64,000 nucleotides of DNA from contig JADFTS010000116.1 in NCBI GenBank assembly GCA_015680905.1, forward strand, positions 25,389 through 89,388, written 5' to 3'. The position numbers and the translations under genes are program-made. Source of the stretch: Coptis chinensis (taxonomy: Eukaryota; Streptophyta; Magnoliopsida; Ranunculales; Ranunculaceae). The notes below the pieces were generated by a model that saw only the letters and a program-made list of their open reading frames with translations, was not told where the DNA came from and made no database searches. Below, piece after piece: positions 32,775 through 44,375 of the stretch (the first letter of the stretch is position 1; each line of letters starts with the position of its first letter).

Positions 32775-33868
32775 TCATTTGCCCAAGTAACGGCGAGGAT
32801 ACTTTTGTGGGAGGAATCCGTTTATAAGATTCTCTATGCCGTCAATCCGTGCAACAGCTTGTTGCAACATTTTGTTTTCTGTCTGGTAAATCTCGGCGTG
32901 GTTCTCCATTATGAGAGTGTGATTTGCCAAGAATTGGTTGTGGCTGTGCAAGAATTGTGCTTGTTCCTCTTCGTTTATTGTCCGTAGGTCCTGAAATTCA
33001 AGAAGGCTGGTGATAATAATGTTCTGATGTTTGAATAAAGTCATCAATCCTTGTTGAATTAAGCGAAGCCCTTCCATGGGATTAAATACGTTACATAATG
33101 CATTTTCAGTAAAGATGTTGTCGGTGGAACAATCTTCATTTGGTCCTGTACCGACATGGTTCTTTGCAACGTCGGGGTTCCGAATCCGTTCCTACATAAT
33201 GAGTGAATGGTAAGAATGTTAGTCGCTCAAGAGGTGTGAGGAGAAGTACTAGAAAAACCCCAATGTATCATGATAAGTGTCACAATGGTTGGTAAAGGGG
33301 CTGCCTTTTTTCCCGCACGCGTCGCGATCGCATTCGAGAGAAATTTAATAATGCAAAAATCATTGCAGTTAGTCCGCAACACCCGTGAGTAAATGGAGGA
33401 GTGGTTTGGTTATTTTAAAGTCTTAGATGTGCCTAGGACATTATGAGTTACCCATTGGATCACAGATAATTGGTTCTTTTGTAAAGATCGGCCGATAAAC
33501 AATCACGGTTTTTCGGTTGTATTAAGCCGTGAAGGATAGTTGCAAACATCGGATGCGAATATTATCGAAAGGTGAATCTGAAGGTGTACTCCTTGGGTTG
33601 TAATAGGAATTTGAAGTACCTCGAGATGATTTCTATAGTCAATTCATGCTCAAGATCCGTTAGCACGGACAAAGAATTGTCCGTTTTGGAAATAACCGCT
33701 TTTATAAAATAACAAGACTAATTCTCTGGAATAAAATGTTTGCTTATGGTGTAAAAGAGGGTACCATCCTCGACGTAATATTTCAGTGTCAAAAAAAGGA
33801 TGAAAAAGACCATTTTGAAAATTTTCCATAAAATTTTGCTCAGGCACGAAACTTCGAGTGAGGGCCAT
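32775..33868 (-). pseudogene. Accessory ORF2 of element B
   Basis: Starts MALTRSFVPEQNF at 33868. The N-terminal module reads NGLFHPFFDTEILRRGW, then YSRELVLLFYKSGYF. The centre (33080-33640) is frameshifted. The last 100 codons (32775-33077) form a Gln/Asn/His-rich coiled coil with repeats such as QFLANHTLIMENHAEI, matching ENHSQSLQNHALLMENQ of element A. Layout: transposon-associated domain, then coiled coil. Homologous to ORF1. Function unknown. Confidence 0.68.
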
Positions 33869-34098
33869 TAAAGATGGAGTGGTGAAAAATTATTTTGGAA
33901 AAAGGGAAGTTAAATTTTTGAGGTGTCTATCCTTGGTATAAATAGGCACCCATCCGAAAATGTAAAAGATACGTTTCGAGGTGTCACAGGGTAGTTAGAC
34001 CACGTGTATCTTCTAAGATATGCGCAAAAGTGGATGAAGTGTGGATGAGAAGAATGGGGCATGTGACAAGGAGTGCCCCTTTGTTTGTTTGTTTGTTT

Positions 34099-34141
<43 letters not shown>

Positions 34142-34248
34142 CGTAAGTAGAAGGAGAAGGAAAATGTAGATATACTATCACAATAGAATGTAAGAACATA
34201 CAATGGTATGGAAACACAACATAATGATACGATGACTTAACTACAAAC
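33869..34248 (-). other. Spacer between micro-ORF and ORF2, element B
   Basis: Contains a (TTTG)n plus poly-T tract of about 60 bases (34080-34141) and, closer to ORF2, a TATA-like TATTTATA on the coding strand near 33937-33944. No gene seen. Confidence 0.55.
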
Positions 34249-34368
34249 CTAAATATTAGATAGAACTATATGCCACATTAACAACATGACTATAATAAAA
34301 CAGCCGAGCATGAAAACTTGAGTAGCATATTCAATCTGCTGCTGCTCAAACTTTTCTAGTGCATCCAT
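34249..34368 (-). CDS. 39-codon transmembrane micro-ORF of element B
   Basis: ATG at 34366-34368, 39 codons, TAG at 34249-34251, no damage. N-terminal half polar and Gln/Glu-rich (MDALEKFEQQQIEY). The C-terminal half is a hydrophobic helix (VFMLGCFIIVMLLMWHIVL) ending SNI. It lies between ORF1 and ORF2, as does the 39-codon counterpart of element A. Identical positions include E8, Q11, E13, A15, F24-I26, L29, H33 and N38-I39. Predicted single-pass membrane peptide; no family recognised. Since gag and RT are deleted in this element, its intactness need not mean current function. Confidence 0.65.
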   Translation of the reverse strand: MDALEKFEQQQIEYATQVFMLGCFIIVMLLMWHIVLSNI

Positions 34369-34464
34369 GAATCTTGAGCTTGGAGTGATCCAAAAACGAT
34401 TTTTAGAATAAGAAGTGTAGAGGGAAGAATATGAAATGAGTGAATATGGAGGAAGGGTTAAACT

Positions 34465-34559
34465 TATTTATAGCAAGAAAATTTCTGTTTTCTGACCGTT
34501 TTTTCGATGTGTTTTCTGACCGTTTTTTCGATGTGGTTCATGACCGTTTTCTGACCGTT
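34465..34559 (-). promoter_or_regulatory. Putative internal promoter with four AACGGTCA repeats and TATA box, element B
   Basis: On the minus strand four exact AACGGTCA octamers (plus-strand 34493-34500, 34517-34524, 34541-34548, 34552-34559) precede TATAAATA (34465-34472), about 97 nt upstream of the micro-ORF start. The first copies sit in a 24-bp tandem repeat. AACGG is the core of MSA sites bound by MYB3R factors. Order and spacing match element A. Confidence 0.58.
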
Positions 34560-34934
34560 TTTTATGCGTTTTCATTATCAGTTTCTGAATGTTTTATAAA
34601 ACATTAGTTTACGTTAAAATTTGTTGTTTAAGTATGACATTTAAAATATATATTTATATATATATAATTTATTATTACCAATATATGTTCCTACCTATAT
34701 ACTAAAATATTAGATATAGCTAATATATTAAGATAGAAATATTTAGGAACCATCTACTATTAAGCTGGAAAATGCAAACACGTAAATAAAGTATCTAATA
34801 AAAATATTATACAAGACTAGAAAAAATAAATCTAGCTACTGATGATCCTCTGGTGCTATAGCAGAATCCTCGGGGGCTACTGAAGAAGAACCGGAGTCCC
34901 GGGACGCCGCGGCAAGACGAGCTCCCCGTGGAGG

Positions 34935-36016
34935 CTAACTGCTCTGGATATCACCAAGAGTATCCATCACCGAGCTCGAATCGATCTTTGGCTCGCCATG
35001 ATCATTCACTGAACTGGTTCCGCGAGTAAGCATATTGTCTTGAAATGCAGTCATGGAGGCTCTCATTTCTGCTGGAATTAAGCCCATGCCGCCCGCATCA
35101 TCGACTTCGTGGCGAAAGGTCATATCCGTCCCTTAACTCGCCCAAAGGTACGTCTCATCGATACCGGGCGAAAGTACATGTCTCTCGGACCATCGCTCAC
35201 GCGCGTAGTGGGGCCTCTATGGGTTGGGTGATCTTACTCATGGCAGTCTCATCAAAGTATGGTGGGTGAGAGGATCCTACGCTAGCGTGCTCGGCAGCCC
35301 TAGGTGTTGTGGGTTCCCAAGGGTCTTGTATGCATTTCTTAAAGACCAGCATATTCTCATATTGTGGTATAGGGAGTAGTGGGGTGGCAGACAGAAATCC
35401 CAGATTAATCATGACTTGCGTTACTAGAACGGCAAGGGGGGCTGACCTAAGAGTGGCATGTGTGATAATATCAAAAAGAAAGGTAACGATGCGTAGTTAC
35501 CTTTTTAAAATCTCTTGAGGATCGAGAGAAGGTGGAGGAAGGTCTTGTTGATGTCGTAAGGCTTCGAGTGCCAATGACGTTCAGTCCCAGCCATTGAGTC
35601 ACTGCTAGCTGGTTCCGTCGCGCATCGAAGCGTACCGATATCGCATTTCCGTCGATGTTGTACTCTCCCTCGATTAGCGCGTGTCGAGCATTAGGTCAGA
35701 AGTCCATGGGTACCACGGACTGCTTTCTTCGAGTCGATGCGTGGTCGACCAGTGGAATGCCCGTGATCCCGGAGAGCAACACCGGTGTGACTTCATGGCG
35801 CACACCCTCGACGGTGACCCAAAAATGGTCGCCATTAAAGCTCCCATTGTCATAGAATTTCATCACCAAATCCTTGGAATAAATCCCTCCATTGGCATAT
35901 AACAAACTCTCCCATCATCTAGAGTGAATTTCGTGATCAAAGAATGGTGCAAACATCCCGTTTTCAAACAAATTCCCAAAAAATATTTCAACACAAATCC
36001 GCCTGTTTCCGGCCAT
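34935..36016 (-). pseudogene. Accessory ORF1 of element B
   Basis: Starts MAGNRRICVEIFF at 36016. Motifs: NGMFAPFFDHEI, then a stop before WESLLYANGG, YSKDLVMKFYDNGSF, FWVTVEGVRHEV, RNQLAVTQWLGLNVIGT near 35590, and a frameshifted centre. The last 60 codons (34935-35123) form an alpha-helical, Met-rich tail. Aligned with ORF1 of element A along its length. Function unknown. Confidence 0.68.
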
Positions 36017-36432
36017 TTCTGGTTGTAGAGAGAGGATGGATAATGATTACTGATGAGGGGGAGAATTGGGATGATCTGACGGAAGGGATTCTTGATCGGA
36101 GATGTGAGGGTCTCGCGCGAGACCTGGTTTTAGTGTGGGCCTATCTCGTGCGAGACTGATTCGAGAGGGGGCAAGATCCGGTTTTTTAGGAAGACGAATC
36201 GTGGATTTGTGGACGCTGCGTGTTATCGGGTTTTGGGTTTAAATGGACCGAGAAATCGATATTTTGGTTGGGCCAAAAATTTCGAAGCCCAAATCAAGCC
36301 TAAAGCCCGATTTAAACCTAAAAATCTAAATCGCATCTACCGACTCGTTTGGACTCCGAATTGGACGAATGAGATATCGAAACGATCGGCACGAAAAATT
36401 CTATCCAATTGTATGAGTCATTCTTGAAAGTC

Positions 36433-36494
<62 letters not shown>

Positions 36495-36890
36495 AGAAGG
36501 AGAGTGTAAAGGTTTTATTTACATACAAGGGAGATATACGTGAAAAACACTGGATGTCCAGGGGAGTCACCATCTTAAATCATAGACAATTGTCATGTCG
36601 GCTCCGGAGCGAACCCAATCCAGCCAGACTGTGGCTTCACCTCTATGTATTATGAGGTTAGGGCGGGGCGGTACCATCTGGACCGTCGCGTTCACGTTCT
36701 GTCTAATAAAATTGCCCATTTTACATACGGCTATCCTCAAACCACCCCAAGGGACTCAAAGTAACCAATTCTAGGGTTGGTCTGGTGGAATCCATTGCCC
36801 GTTTGTGTTCCAAGTATGCAACATCTGCGGTTTGACACGAATCCCATGTGCAAAACTTAATGCAAAGGGAGAAGGTAAACATATTTACAA
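36017..36890 (-). other. Spacer upstream of ORF1, element B
   Basis: No gene seen. A (TA)n microsatellite occupies about 36437-36491. Homologous to 24838-25758 of element A in reverse. Confidence 0.6.
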
Positions 36891-36892
36891 GG

Positions 36893-37200
36893 TGAGTCTT
36901 TTAACGTCAGATCCTCAAGACGAATCGAGTCTTTTAACGTCAGATTCTCAAGACGAATCCCAACCCGGGAGGAAAAGCGGTCTTCGCGGCGAAGATTATC
37001 TGCGCAGTGGTGTTAGACAAAAGTATACCTTAAACTGGCTAGTATCGGATAGGAAGTCCGGGCCTAGACAGAAGGGTGTTTGGCAATGCATACACCAGCC
37101 CATCCTTCGCGCACGTCGTTTACGAGCAAAAGAACTACGACCATTTCCTATTCGTGATGAGTGAGACTTACACCAAATGATTAGCTGAAGTTCGCGAGGT
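36893..37200 (-). pseudogene. Candidate ORF0 of element B
   Basis: Counterpart of 24492-24837: LPRELQLIIWCKSH, GNGRSSFARKR and, near the end, KVYFCLTP and GWDSS before TGA. In-frame stops are present. A 33-bp piece around TTTTAACGTCAGAT is duplicated at about 36897-36960. Confidence 0.38.
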
Positions 37201-37579
37201 AGAGAGTAGAAAGGGGAGAGAAGGAAGGAAGTGAAATTTTAGGTACCCATCGTTTACGAAAAGCACGCTTTGCTTTCGTGTTCTGAAGACATTTATACTC
37301 GGTTACGCAAAAGAGTTTTTAGTGGACTAAGGTTCCGCTTTGCAACCACACACTTCAAAAGAACTTTGGAGATCATAAGATAGAAGATGGCACGGCTACC
37401 AAAATGGCGTACCCTCTATAGAAACAAGATTGAGTACATGAAATGAAACATCTAGTCGATGTAAACCGGATTCGAAGAAGAGTCCGTTCAACATCGGTGG
37501 CGTAATTCATGGTAATGTTTTAGGCGTTGTCCATTGACTTGAAATTATTTGTTATCTTTTGGATTAAGCAAAGAGATTG

Positions 37580-38800
37580 CCCCATAATGTTTCACGCGGT
37601 GACCTGATGAAAGGATTAGACCATCGTGTTTTCAATTTACGGGGAAAGATGTGTAATGCGGGTTGTATAGTAAAACTTTTGGCCAATTTTGAAATCCTTA
37701 CGCCAAAATGTGCTTGTCGTGCACTCTTTTCATATTAGCTTTGTAGGATTTCGAGAGATCATAAGCATCACTCTGAATCTCCTCCGGCTCATTTAATTGC
37801 GGTTTTAAACTTCTTCTTTTCGATGATATTGTAATTGAGGCTTTTGATGGCCCAAAAGGCCGCGGTGCTCAAGTTCAACCGGCGGATGACAAGGTTTTCC
37901 AAAACAATGCGGTAAGGAGACATCCCTATAGGTGTCTTAAATGCTTGTTTGGTATGCCCACAAGGCATCCGATAAGCGGAGAGACCGATCCTTTCTTGAT
38001 GGGTTGACGGTTTTCTCCATAATAGACTTTATCTCTCTATTGGAGACTTCCAGCCCAGCCCTTTCGTTTGTGGGTGGTATGGAGTAGCAACCTTGTGAGT
38101 AACTCCATATTTCTTCATTAAAACCCAAAATTTTGTTACAAAAATGTGTACCCCATCATCGATGATAGCTTTGGGAACACCAAAGCGAGAAAAATGTTTT
38201 CTTTACAAATCTCACGACGAGTCTAATGGTCATTTGAGCGACATCGCGAGTGTGCCTCAATCCATTTGGACACATAGTCTACAAATGACTAAAATGTATA
38301 GAAAACCTTGAGAAATAGGGAAGGGTCCCATAAAATCAATGCCCCAAACATCAAAAATTTCCACAATTAAGATAGGATTTAGGGGCATCATATTTCGTTG
38401 GTAATTAGACCTAGGTGTTGACAACAAGAATGCAAGCTACTGTGATGTTAGGTGTGCATCGCGAAAAAGGGTAGGCGGTAAAAAACCACATTGTAACACC
38501 TTGGCGCGTTTTCTTTCCACCGAAATGACCTCCGCAAAGATTGTTCATGGCAAAGGATAATACGTCGGTGTGTTCCCGGTCGGGGAATCGGCGACGAATG
38601 AGTTGGTCGGAACAATACTTAAAGAGGTAGGGTTCAATCCCGAAATAATGTTTTACTGTGGATAAGAACTTTTATGATCGGGGCGTGACGTACGAAGGGG
38701 ACTTCCTCGGTAACTAGGTAGTTAACGATATCCGCGTACCATGGAGATGAGAAAATAGAGTACAAGTATTAGATGCGGGAAGGAATCACCGATAGCTTAA
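37580..38800 (-). pseudogene. Integrase of element B
   Basis: Minus-strand pieces match integrase of element A: FDVWGIDF-type region near 38350, [11 protein letters not shown] near 38170-38190, then [19 protein letters not shown] and [12 protein letters not shown] in the open frame 37937-38128. The FxTPIGMSPYRIVL-like and HLPVELEH-like parts follow near 37880. Several frameshifts. The 37200-37580 stretch is its broken C-terminus. Confidence 0.8.
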
Positions 38801-39240
38801 GAATCACTATCGATGTCACCAACCGGCCTTGATAAATGGTCGGCTACGACATTTTGGGTTCCTTTCTTGTCTTTGATTTCGGGGTGAATTCTTGTAAGAG
38901 AAGGATCCAAATGGAACAATCGTTGTTTTCGTCCTTTTCGCGGTAAGTACCCGAATTGCTGCATGGTCAGTATATACTATGGTCGATGTTCCAACTAGGT
39001 AGGCTAAACTTATCCAAAGCATAGACAACATCTAGGAACTCTTTTCTCGGTTGTGGTATAATTACGTTGGCGTCATTAAGAGTTTTACTAAGCGTAGTAA
39101 ATGACAACGGGTTTGTCGTCACGTCGTTGGCCTAGCACGGCACCAATAGCAAAGTCGCTAGCGTCACACATCAGTTCGAATGGTTGAGACCAATCAGGGG
39201 GGTTTTATGGATGTATTCCAGTTATTACGTTAAGTCCAGA
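38801..39240 (-). pseudogene. RNase H of element B
   Basis: Begins almost at the PBS with PDWSQPFELMCDASDFAIGA near 39200, then [32 protein letters not shown] lies at 38945-39000, and VVADHLSRP-like sequence near 38830. Damaged by frameshifts. The RT that should precede it is missing. Confidence 0.82.
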
Positions 39241-39250
39241 GTCCTTCCCC

Positions 39251-39263
39251 TGCAGCGGCGCCA
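39251..39263 (-). promoter_or_regulatory. Primer-binding site of element B
   Basis: TGGCGCCGCTGCA on the minus strand, two bases after the 5' LTR end, same as in element A. Confidence 0.85.
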
Positions 39264-39265
39264 TT

Positions 39266-41106
39266 TGATAAAGCTTAATTTACAGTCCGTTTATTGGCTT
39301 TCAGTTACTTAATTTCTTAAGTCCGAGGTCCACAGTCCAAAGTTCGAGGTCCACAGTCCAAAGTCCAACGTCCGTATAGTCGTACGTTTTAGTCAAGTTA
39401 CCTTACTCACGTGGGTTTGGTAGGATAGGTCGAGTAAGGGATCGTCCAAACCTTAGGGCTCGGATAGATTCACAACTGCAATTACAACTTGGTGAGTAGG
39501 ATTTTTAGGTTTCTTTTTAGTTGGTTTTTAATTAAAATAATGGTAATGCAAATAATATAAATTACTACGGCGATTATATGTAGGTAAACAAAAGTAGAGA
39601 AACAGGGAGAGAGTTAATCATGCTCATGCAAGAATCATTTTTCAACAGTTTTTATTACCAAATCACTACATCTCTAATTAGGTCTCGTTTGGAGGAGGCG
39701 TCGAGTATTGATCCCTAGTGCATGCCCACATCTCTAGGTCGCATTTCACTAGCATAAGGAGTTTCAATAATACCTCATCTCTGGTATATTATTTAAGCTC
39801 CTGGCTCGATTTCACATCAGCTGGACGAGTTGGAGAGTCTGTCGACACCGTGTCGTCATGCGAAGATCGTCACCGGAGCATCGCTAAATCCAACTTTGTA
39901 CAGTCTCGATCATTTTGGGACGGATGTTAATTCTATGCCTAATTCTAAGTAGTGATTCTATAATATTAACAAGTCAATCGGTTTTTACACGGCGCGCATA
40001 GATAACCCTCCCCGGAGGGGATTAGCTCATCATCATAGAAGGAATAATAAAACTTCTTTGTATACATTAAGTAAATAAATCAGGGATAGAAATTAAACTA
40101 GAAAAAAGAAGTGACTTTGTTATTAAAGGTAAAATAACTACGATTATTAAAGCTGGCGAAATGGAAATGGCGGAAGGTAAATCTTGAAGAAGAAAAAAAA
40201 CAGTAGCTAAAGCATTAATATCTAAAGGAGGATATATGAAGGCCACCCCCTCATATTTATAGGCATCATAGGATGACTATCCGTGAATGATTTAATTGGC
40301 TTTTGGCCTTATGCTAATTGAATGGTTCAAACTTTGAGAATCAAAGTTTTGTTTTAAAAAATTTTAACTTTTCGTCTTTTTCTTTGTTTTAAGTTTAGCC
40401 TTGTAGCTCATTTCAATTCAAACCACCTGGTTTGAATTGGTGCGTCTTCTTCTCTCTTGCCAGGTGGTATCAAATTGAAACCATCATTTGCCACCTGCCT
40501 ATCTTGACTCATCATGCCTTCGGGCCGCAGAGTGTGTCGATGGCGGTGCCATTTTGGCGTTTTATGACTTTTGTCCCTTATGAAGAGTTAAATCGCCCGG
40601 GTACGCTATGGCGGCTTCACTAGCCAACGTCGGCACCTAGATTTATCGATTTGAGCCGGAAGTTTTACGCTTCTTTATATGTGGGCCCGTTACGCCGGTT
40701 ACGTTCTTTTGGAAACTTCGCTCTAGTCGGGGCTTTGTTGGGCTTCACGGGGATTGAGTGGGAATTCCAAATATTCCCCAGATTCTGTTCTTAGCAACTT
40801 CACTAGCCAACGTCGGCATCTAGATTTATCCAATTTGAGCTTCGGAAGTTTGCTGCTTCTTTATATGTGGGCCCGTTCCGCACTGGTTCTGTTCTTTTAT
40901 AAACTTCGGCTTCACGGGGGTCGAGTGGAAAACTTCAATTATTCCCGTATTCCTGTACTTCGATGCATGTTTTATCACTATATTTATTTTAATTGTGGAA
41001 TCCTGCAAAAGTACGAAAATATAATTATTACATGATTATTAAACACATAATCGACCAAAATGCTACGTCTCTCGGGGTTTAATATTACAGTTTTTGGTGC
41101 TTATCA
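39266..41106 (-). repeat. 5' LTR of Athila-type element B
   Basis: 1,841 bp, the partner of 28095-29934, with the same internal duplication of about 180 bp (40612 and about 40795). Followed on the plus side by the GACAC duplication. Confidence 0.94.
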
Positions 41107-42102
41107 GACACCGAAATCATACGTCGCGGATGGACGCCTCTTCTATATCATTCAGCAGCTGGTTATTCCCGAGAATTGGTTTTGATGTTCTACCAATTTA
41201 GCGGATATGAAGATGGAAAATTCTACTTCAATGCCTATGGACAACTATTGGAATTGAATAAGGAAATGATCTCCGACATACTTCAAATCCCAATACATAC
41301 CCAGGAGTGCCTTATTCAAGAGTCATCATTTGATTCCGCAAAAACTTTGCTGCGAGCTACCGTATCTCATGGCGACATCGAAAATACACATCACATTGTT
41401 CTTCAACGCTCTTTGAAACAAAATCAACGTGTTGTGCTCCACTGGTTGGGACATAATGTGGTAGGTACATCACACCAATCAGAAGTCACAAAGCCTCAAC
41501 TTCACCTACTTTGGATTTTGCAAACTCAAAGAGATGACTTTTTGTCGATCGACACCTCTGGAACGTAATCACCAAGAAAACAAGAAGGTCAGCACCCCTA
41601 CCCACTTTAGTAACGCAGATTATGATGCGTTGGGGTTATCTAATAATTTCTCCAGAGACACCCCTTCAAAAAGCATATATAAAGGTACTCCAAACAGACT
41701 ACTCCGTTGGTTTTTGGACCCCTGATACTCTGATAGATGAGTAGAACAACCCAAGCTCAAATTCTGACCATTTATTTGATGAAAATGTCATGCTGAATAT
41801 TATTAATCCCATAGAAGGCATTAAACTTCTTCATCAGGGTTTGAGGGAACTACACGCTCGTCAAAATATCATCATCACAACTCTTCAGGATTTCCAAGAT
41901 CGTCAAGCAACGCATGATGTTGAACATGAGAAGATCTTGGAAAATCATTCTCAATCCTTGCAAAATCACGCTCTCCTAATGGAAAATCAAACTGTACTCT
42001 CTGCCAGCCAAGGGGACATTCAGATGTAACTCGGCCAACAAATAGAAGACCTAAACAATCTGGTGCAAAATATGCATCTCCAAGATCAATATAAGAATCC
42101 AT
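41107..42102 (+). pseudogene. Accessory ORF2 of element A, main part
   Basis: Continues the ORF2 started at 28012: DTEIIRRGWTPLLYH, YSRELVLMFYQFSGY, NQRVVLHWLGHNVVGTSHQS and LHLLWILQTQRDD. A frameshift near 41550 leads to APLPTLVTQIMMRWGY. The C-terminal coiled coil (EGIKLLHQGLRELHARQNI, then ENHSQSLQNHALLMENQ) ends at TAA about 42027, or 42102 if read through. Same layout as ORF2 of element B and homologous to ORF1. Confidence 0.75.
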
Positions 42103-42338
42103 GATATTACTAAGTCAATAAGTATATAATCATATATGTTATTACGTTTTTCCGTCGTACTATGTATTTTGTCTTATCTTTTTGTCTTCTTTTGTATACA
42201 ATGCTTAGTAGGATTGTCATCATTTCCGTTGTGACTAATATCAATTTTAACATGTGCTACAGGAGGGTCTATTTTCTTACATACTCATTTTTCCATACAG
42301 TTGCCGGTATCGTTACACATTTCTTTACTTCACCCACC

Positions 42339-43286
42339 ATGGCATCTTCATCAAACATTGCATCTTCATCATCCATGGTACCTCCCAAACTCATTCCTGA
42401 GCAATCCTTTCAATCTATGATGGATTCCAATGCCTATGGCCATCTCTTCCATGATTACATCACAAACATTGGGTAGTCTTCCCTAATTCTTCAACCTGAC
42501 CAAACTTATTCTCCGAGTTTGGCTGCATACTTTTATGCTAATATGGAAGACACGCTAACATTCAACCATGTGCATGGTTTCTACTTAGATGGGTTCACAA
42601 TCCGAGTTGGTGACACACCTCATATCTTTTCTGAACAACAACTTGCCCTAACTTTGGACCTTCCATACCACGAACCTGCTGCATCTTGGCATTACATCTA
42701 TCAAAATTCTTACCGTTCCTTTTCTTTCGGTGGTGGCAAGCATTTCGCGACTCTTATGGTGATGGTCTTGAGATCAAACGAAGGAGATGGCCATGTGCCA
42801 TGGCGCAACATCACCATTCCATTAGCAAGCATGATCATGAACATGGGACTTTGCAATGTTATTTGTACTCCACGAACATTATGGGAGATTGGCATTTTTC
42901 TCTTGTCAATGAGGCCGCTATAAAATTATTGATTACACTAGCTTCGGGGGTCATGCATTATTTAACATTTTAGGTTGTGTTGTCTCCAACCTGAAGCGAG
43001 CTCGCACTTTTCGGGATCGTATATACTTTTACCGTCCACCGCTTGCGGATCATGAAGACACATTTCCCACGGTTTGCGGCAACTTTTCATGATCGGTCAA
43101 GGTGGATTCCATGTGCCTAACAAAAGCGAATCATTAAGCTCATTTGAGGTTTACATCAATGGAAGGCGTCCTTCGATACGAGGCATGTTCGATGTTACCC
43201 AAAGGGACGAAAAGATGAAGACCAATTTGAGGGAATCGGGAGACAAAGAATGGGCAGAAATTTGGCGGACTATTATCTATTGGTAG
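42339..43286 (+). pseudogene. Accessory ORF3 of element A
   Basis: Starts MASSSNIASSSS at 42339, then LIPEQSFQSMMDSNAYGHLF and YITNIG followed by TAG (42474-42476, Trp in element B). At 42519-42923 it reads LAAYFYANMEDTLTFNHVHG, LDGFTIRVGDTPHIFSEQQ, LTLDLPYHEPAASW and VPWRNITIPLASMIMNMGL. Frameshifts near 42900-43070 precede the C-terminal WAEIWRTIIYW (43286). The FYAN and GF-x-RVG pattern resembles ORF1/ORF2, so it is probably a third, more distant paralogue. Upstream frame 42162-42338 is hydrophobic but T-rich and is not conserved in element B. Function unknown. Confidence 0.68.
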
Positions 43287-44305
43287 CGATGCTAAGGAAA
43301 TGCATTTCCTTAAAGAGGACACCAGACCTTCACATCCTGCTGGATGGTAAACTTGAGTTTGCCATTGTACATATATCTAGCTAAACCTTATGCTTGGTGT
43401 GCTATTGTTTTTCATGTTTCGTATGCTATTGTTTTTTATTTCAATTCGTGTGCTATGTTTAGTGTGCTATTGAACATTTTCTTGTTCTTTCTGAATAATA
43501 TATTATGCTCTCTAACCTTTACATTCGGAATCTAGCCCTAATTTTGCTCCGCGGTTCTCGGGTACTTTCTCTCTTTAATTATTGATCCTTCGAGGACTAA
43601 GCATCATTCTTTTTGGGGTGCTTTAAACTGTGTAGCAAAAATTAGGCATCTTGTAGCCTGTATATAGTTTTTATTTTCATATTAATAATTGTACTTAGTG
43701 AGAAAGTCTTGTTTCCTTTTCAATGATGAAAATTGTCTAGAAATCTCACATTAGTATCCGAATTAGGATTTGTTTTAAGAAACTTTAGATAATAATGTAT
43801 GCAATAGTTTATACATCTTTTCATGAATATTCATGTACTGAGTATCATCGATTGTACATAGCAGTAAGTTTCTGGAACCAACGGTTAGTTACTTAAACTA
43901 TAAATCCTTTGAGAATATAACCAAAAACCTTGACATGAGTGAATTGTGTGTGATGACACAGAGTAGTTTTTCCGATTAGAGAAATCACGCGTCTACTTAC
44001 TTGATCACCACCCGAACCCTAGGCGAGAATTTAGGCCTTCTTTGGATCGACATAGCTAAAAATTCTTACATGTTACAAATTTTACCGCTAGTCACTCCAC
44101 TAAACCGTTCATCAAACCTTTCACTTTCACCAAAAATTCCTTACCCATTTATTAAACCAAATAAAAGAACCTACCTAAGTGATGAGTATGAGAAATAGGA
44201 TGAAATGTGGAAAGAATAAAGAGAAAGACTTGTCCTAAATAAAAGTCAGTTACTTGCTTCAGGAAAGAAAAATAGAATCATGTTTTTAAGCCATCTAAAA
44301 AAATA

Positions 44306-44375
<70 letters not shown>

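Larger units (their letters stand above)
28095..41106 (-). mobile_element. Athila-type element B, inverted and internally deleted
   Basis: Inserted in ORF2 of element A with GACAC on both sides (28090-28094 and 41107-41111). LTRs are at 28095-29934 (3') and 39266-41106 (5'), both starting TGATAAGCACC on the minus strand. From the PBS at 39251-39263 the sequence passes within about 50 bp into RNase H. Leader, gag, protease and RT (about 5.4 kb in element A) are therefore absent, while RNase H, integrase and the whole accessory module remain. It is a deletion derivative that cannot encode its own replication. It belongs to the same family as element A but is clearly diverged. Confidence 0.94.

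Noticed and set aside
36437-36491. Long (TA)n tract as possible regulatory element or origin
   Set aside because: Simple microsatellite in a retrotransposon spacer; no counterpart at this site in element A.
42162-42338. Hydrophobic N-terminal extension in frame with ORF3 of element A
   Set aside because: T-rich DNA gives hydrophobic residues by chance. Element B has no equivalent and its ORF3 starts at the ATG matching 42339.
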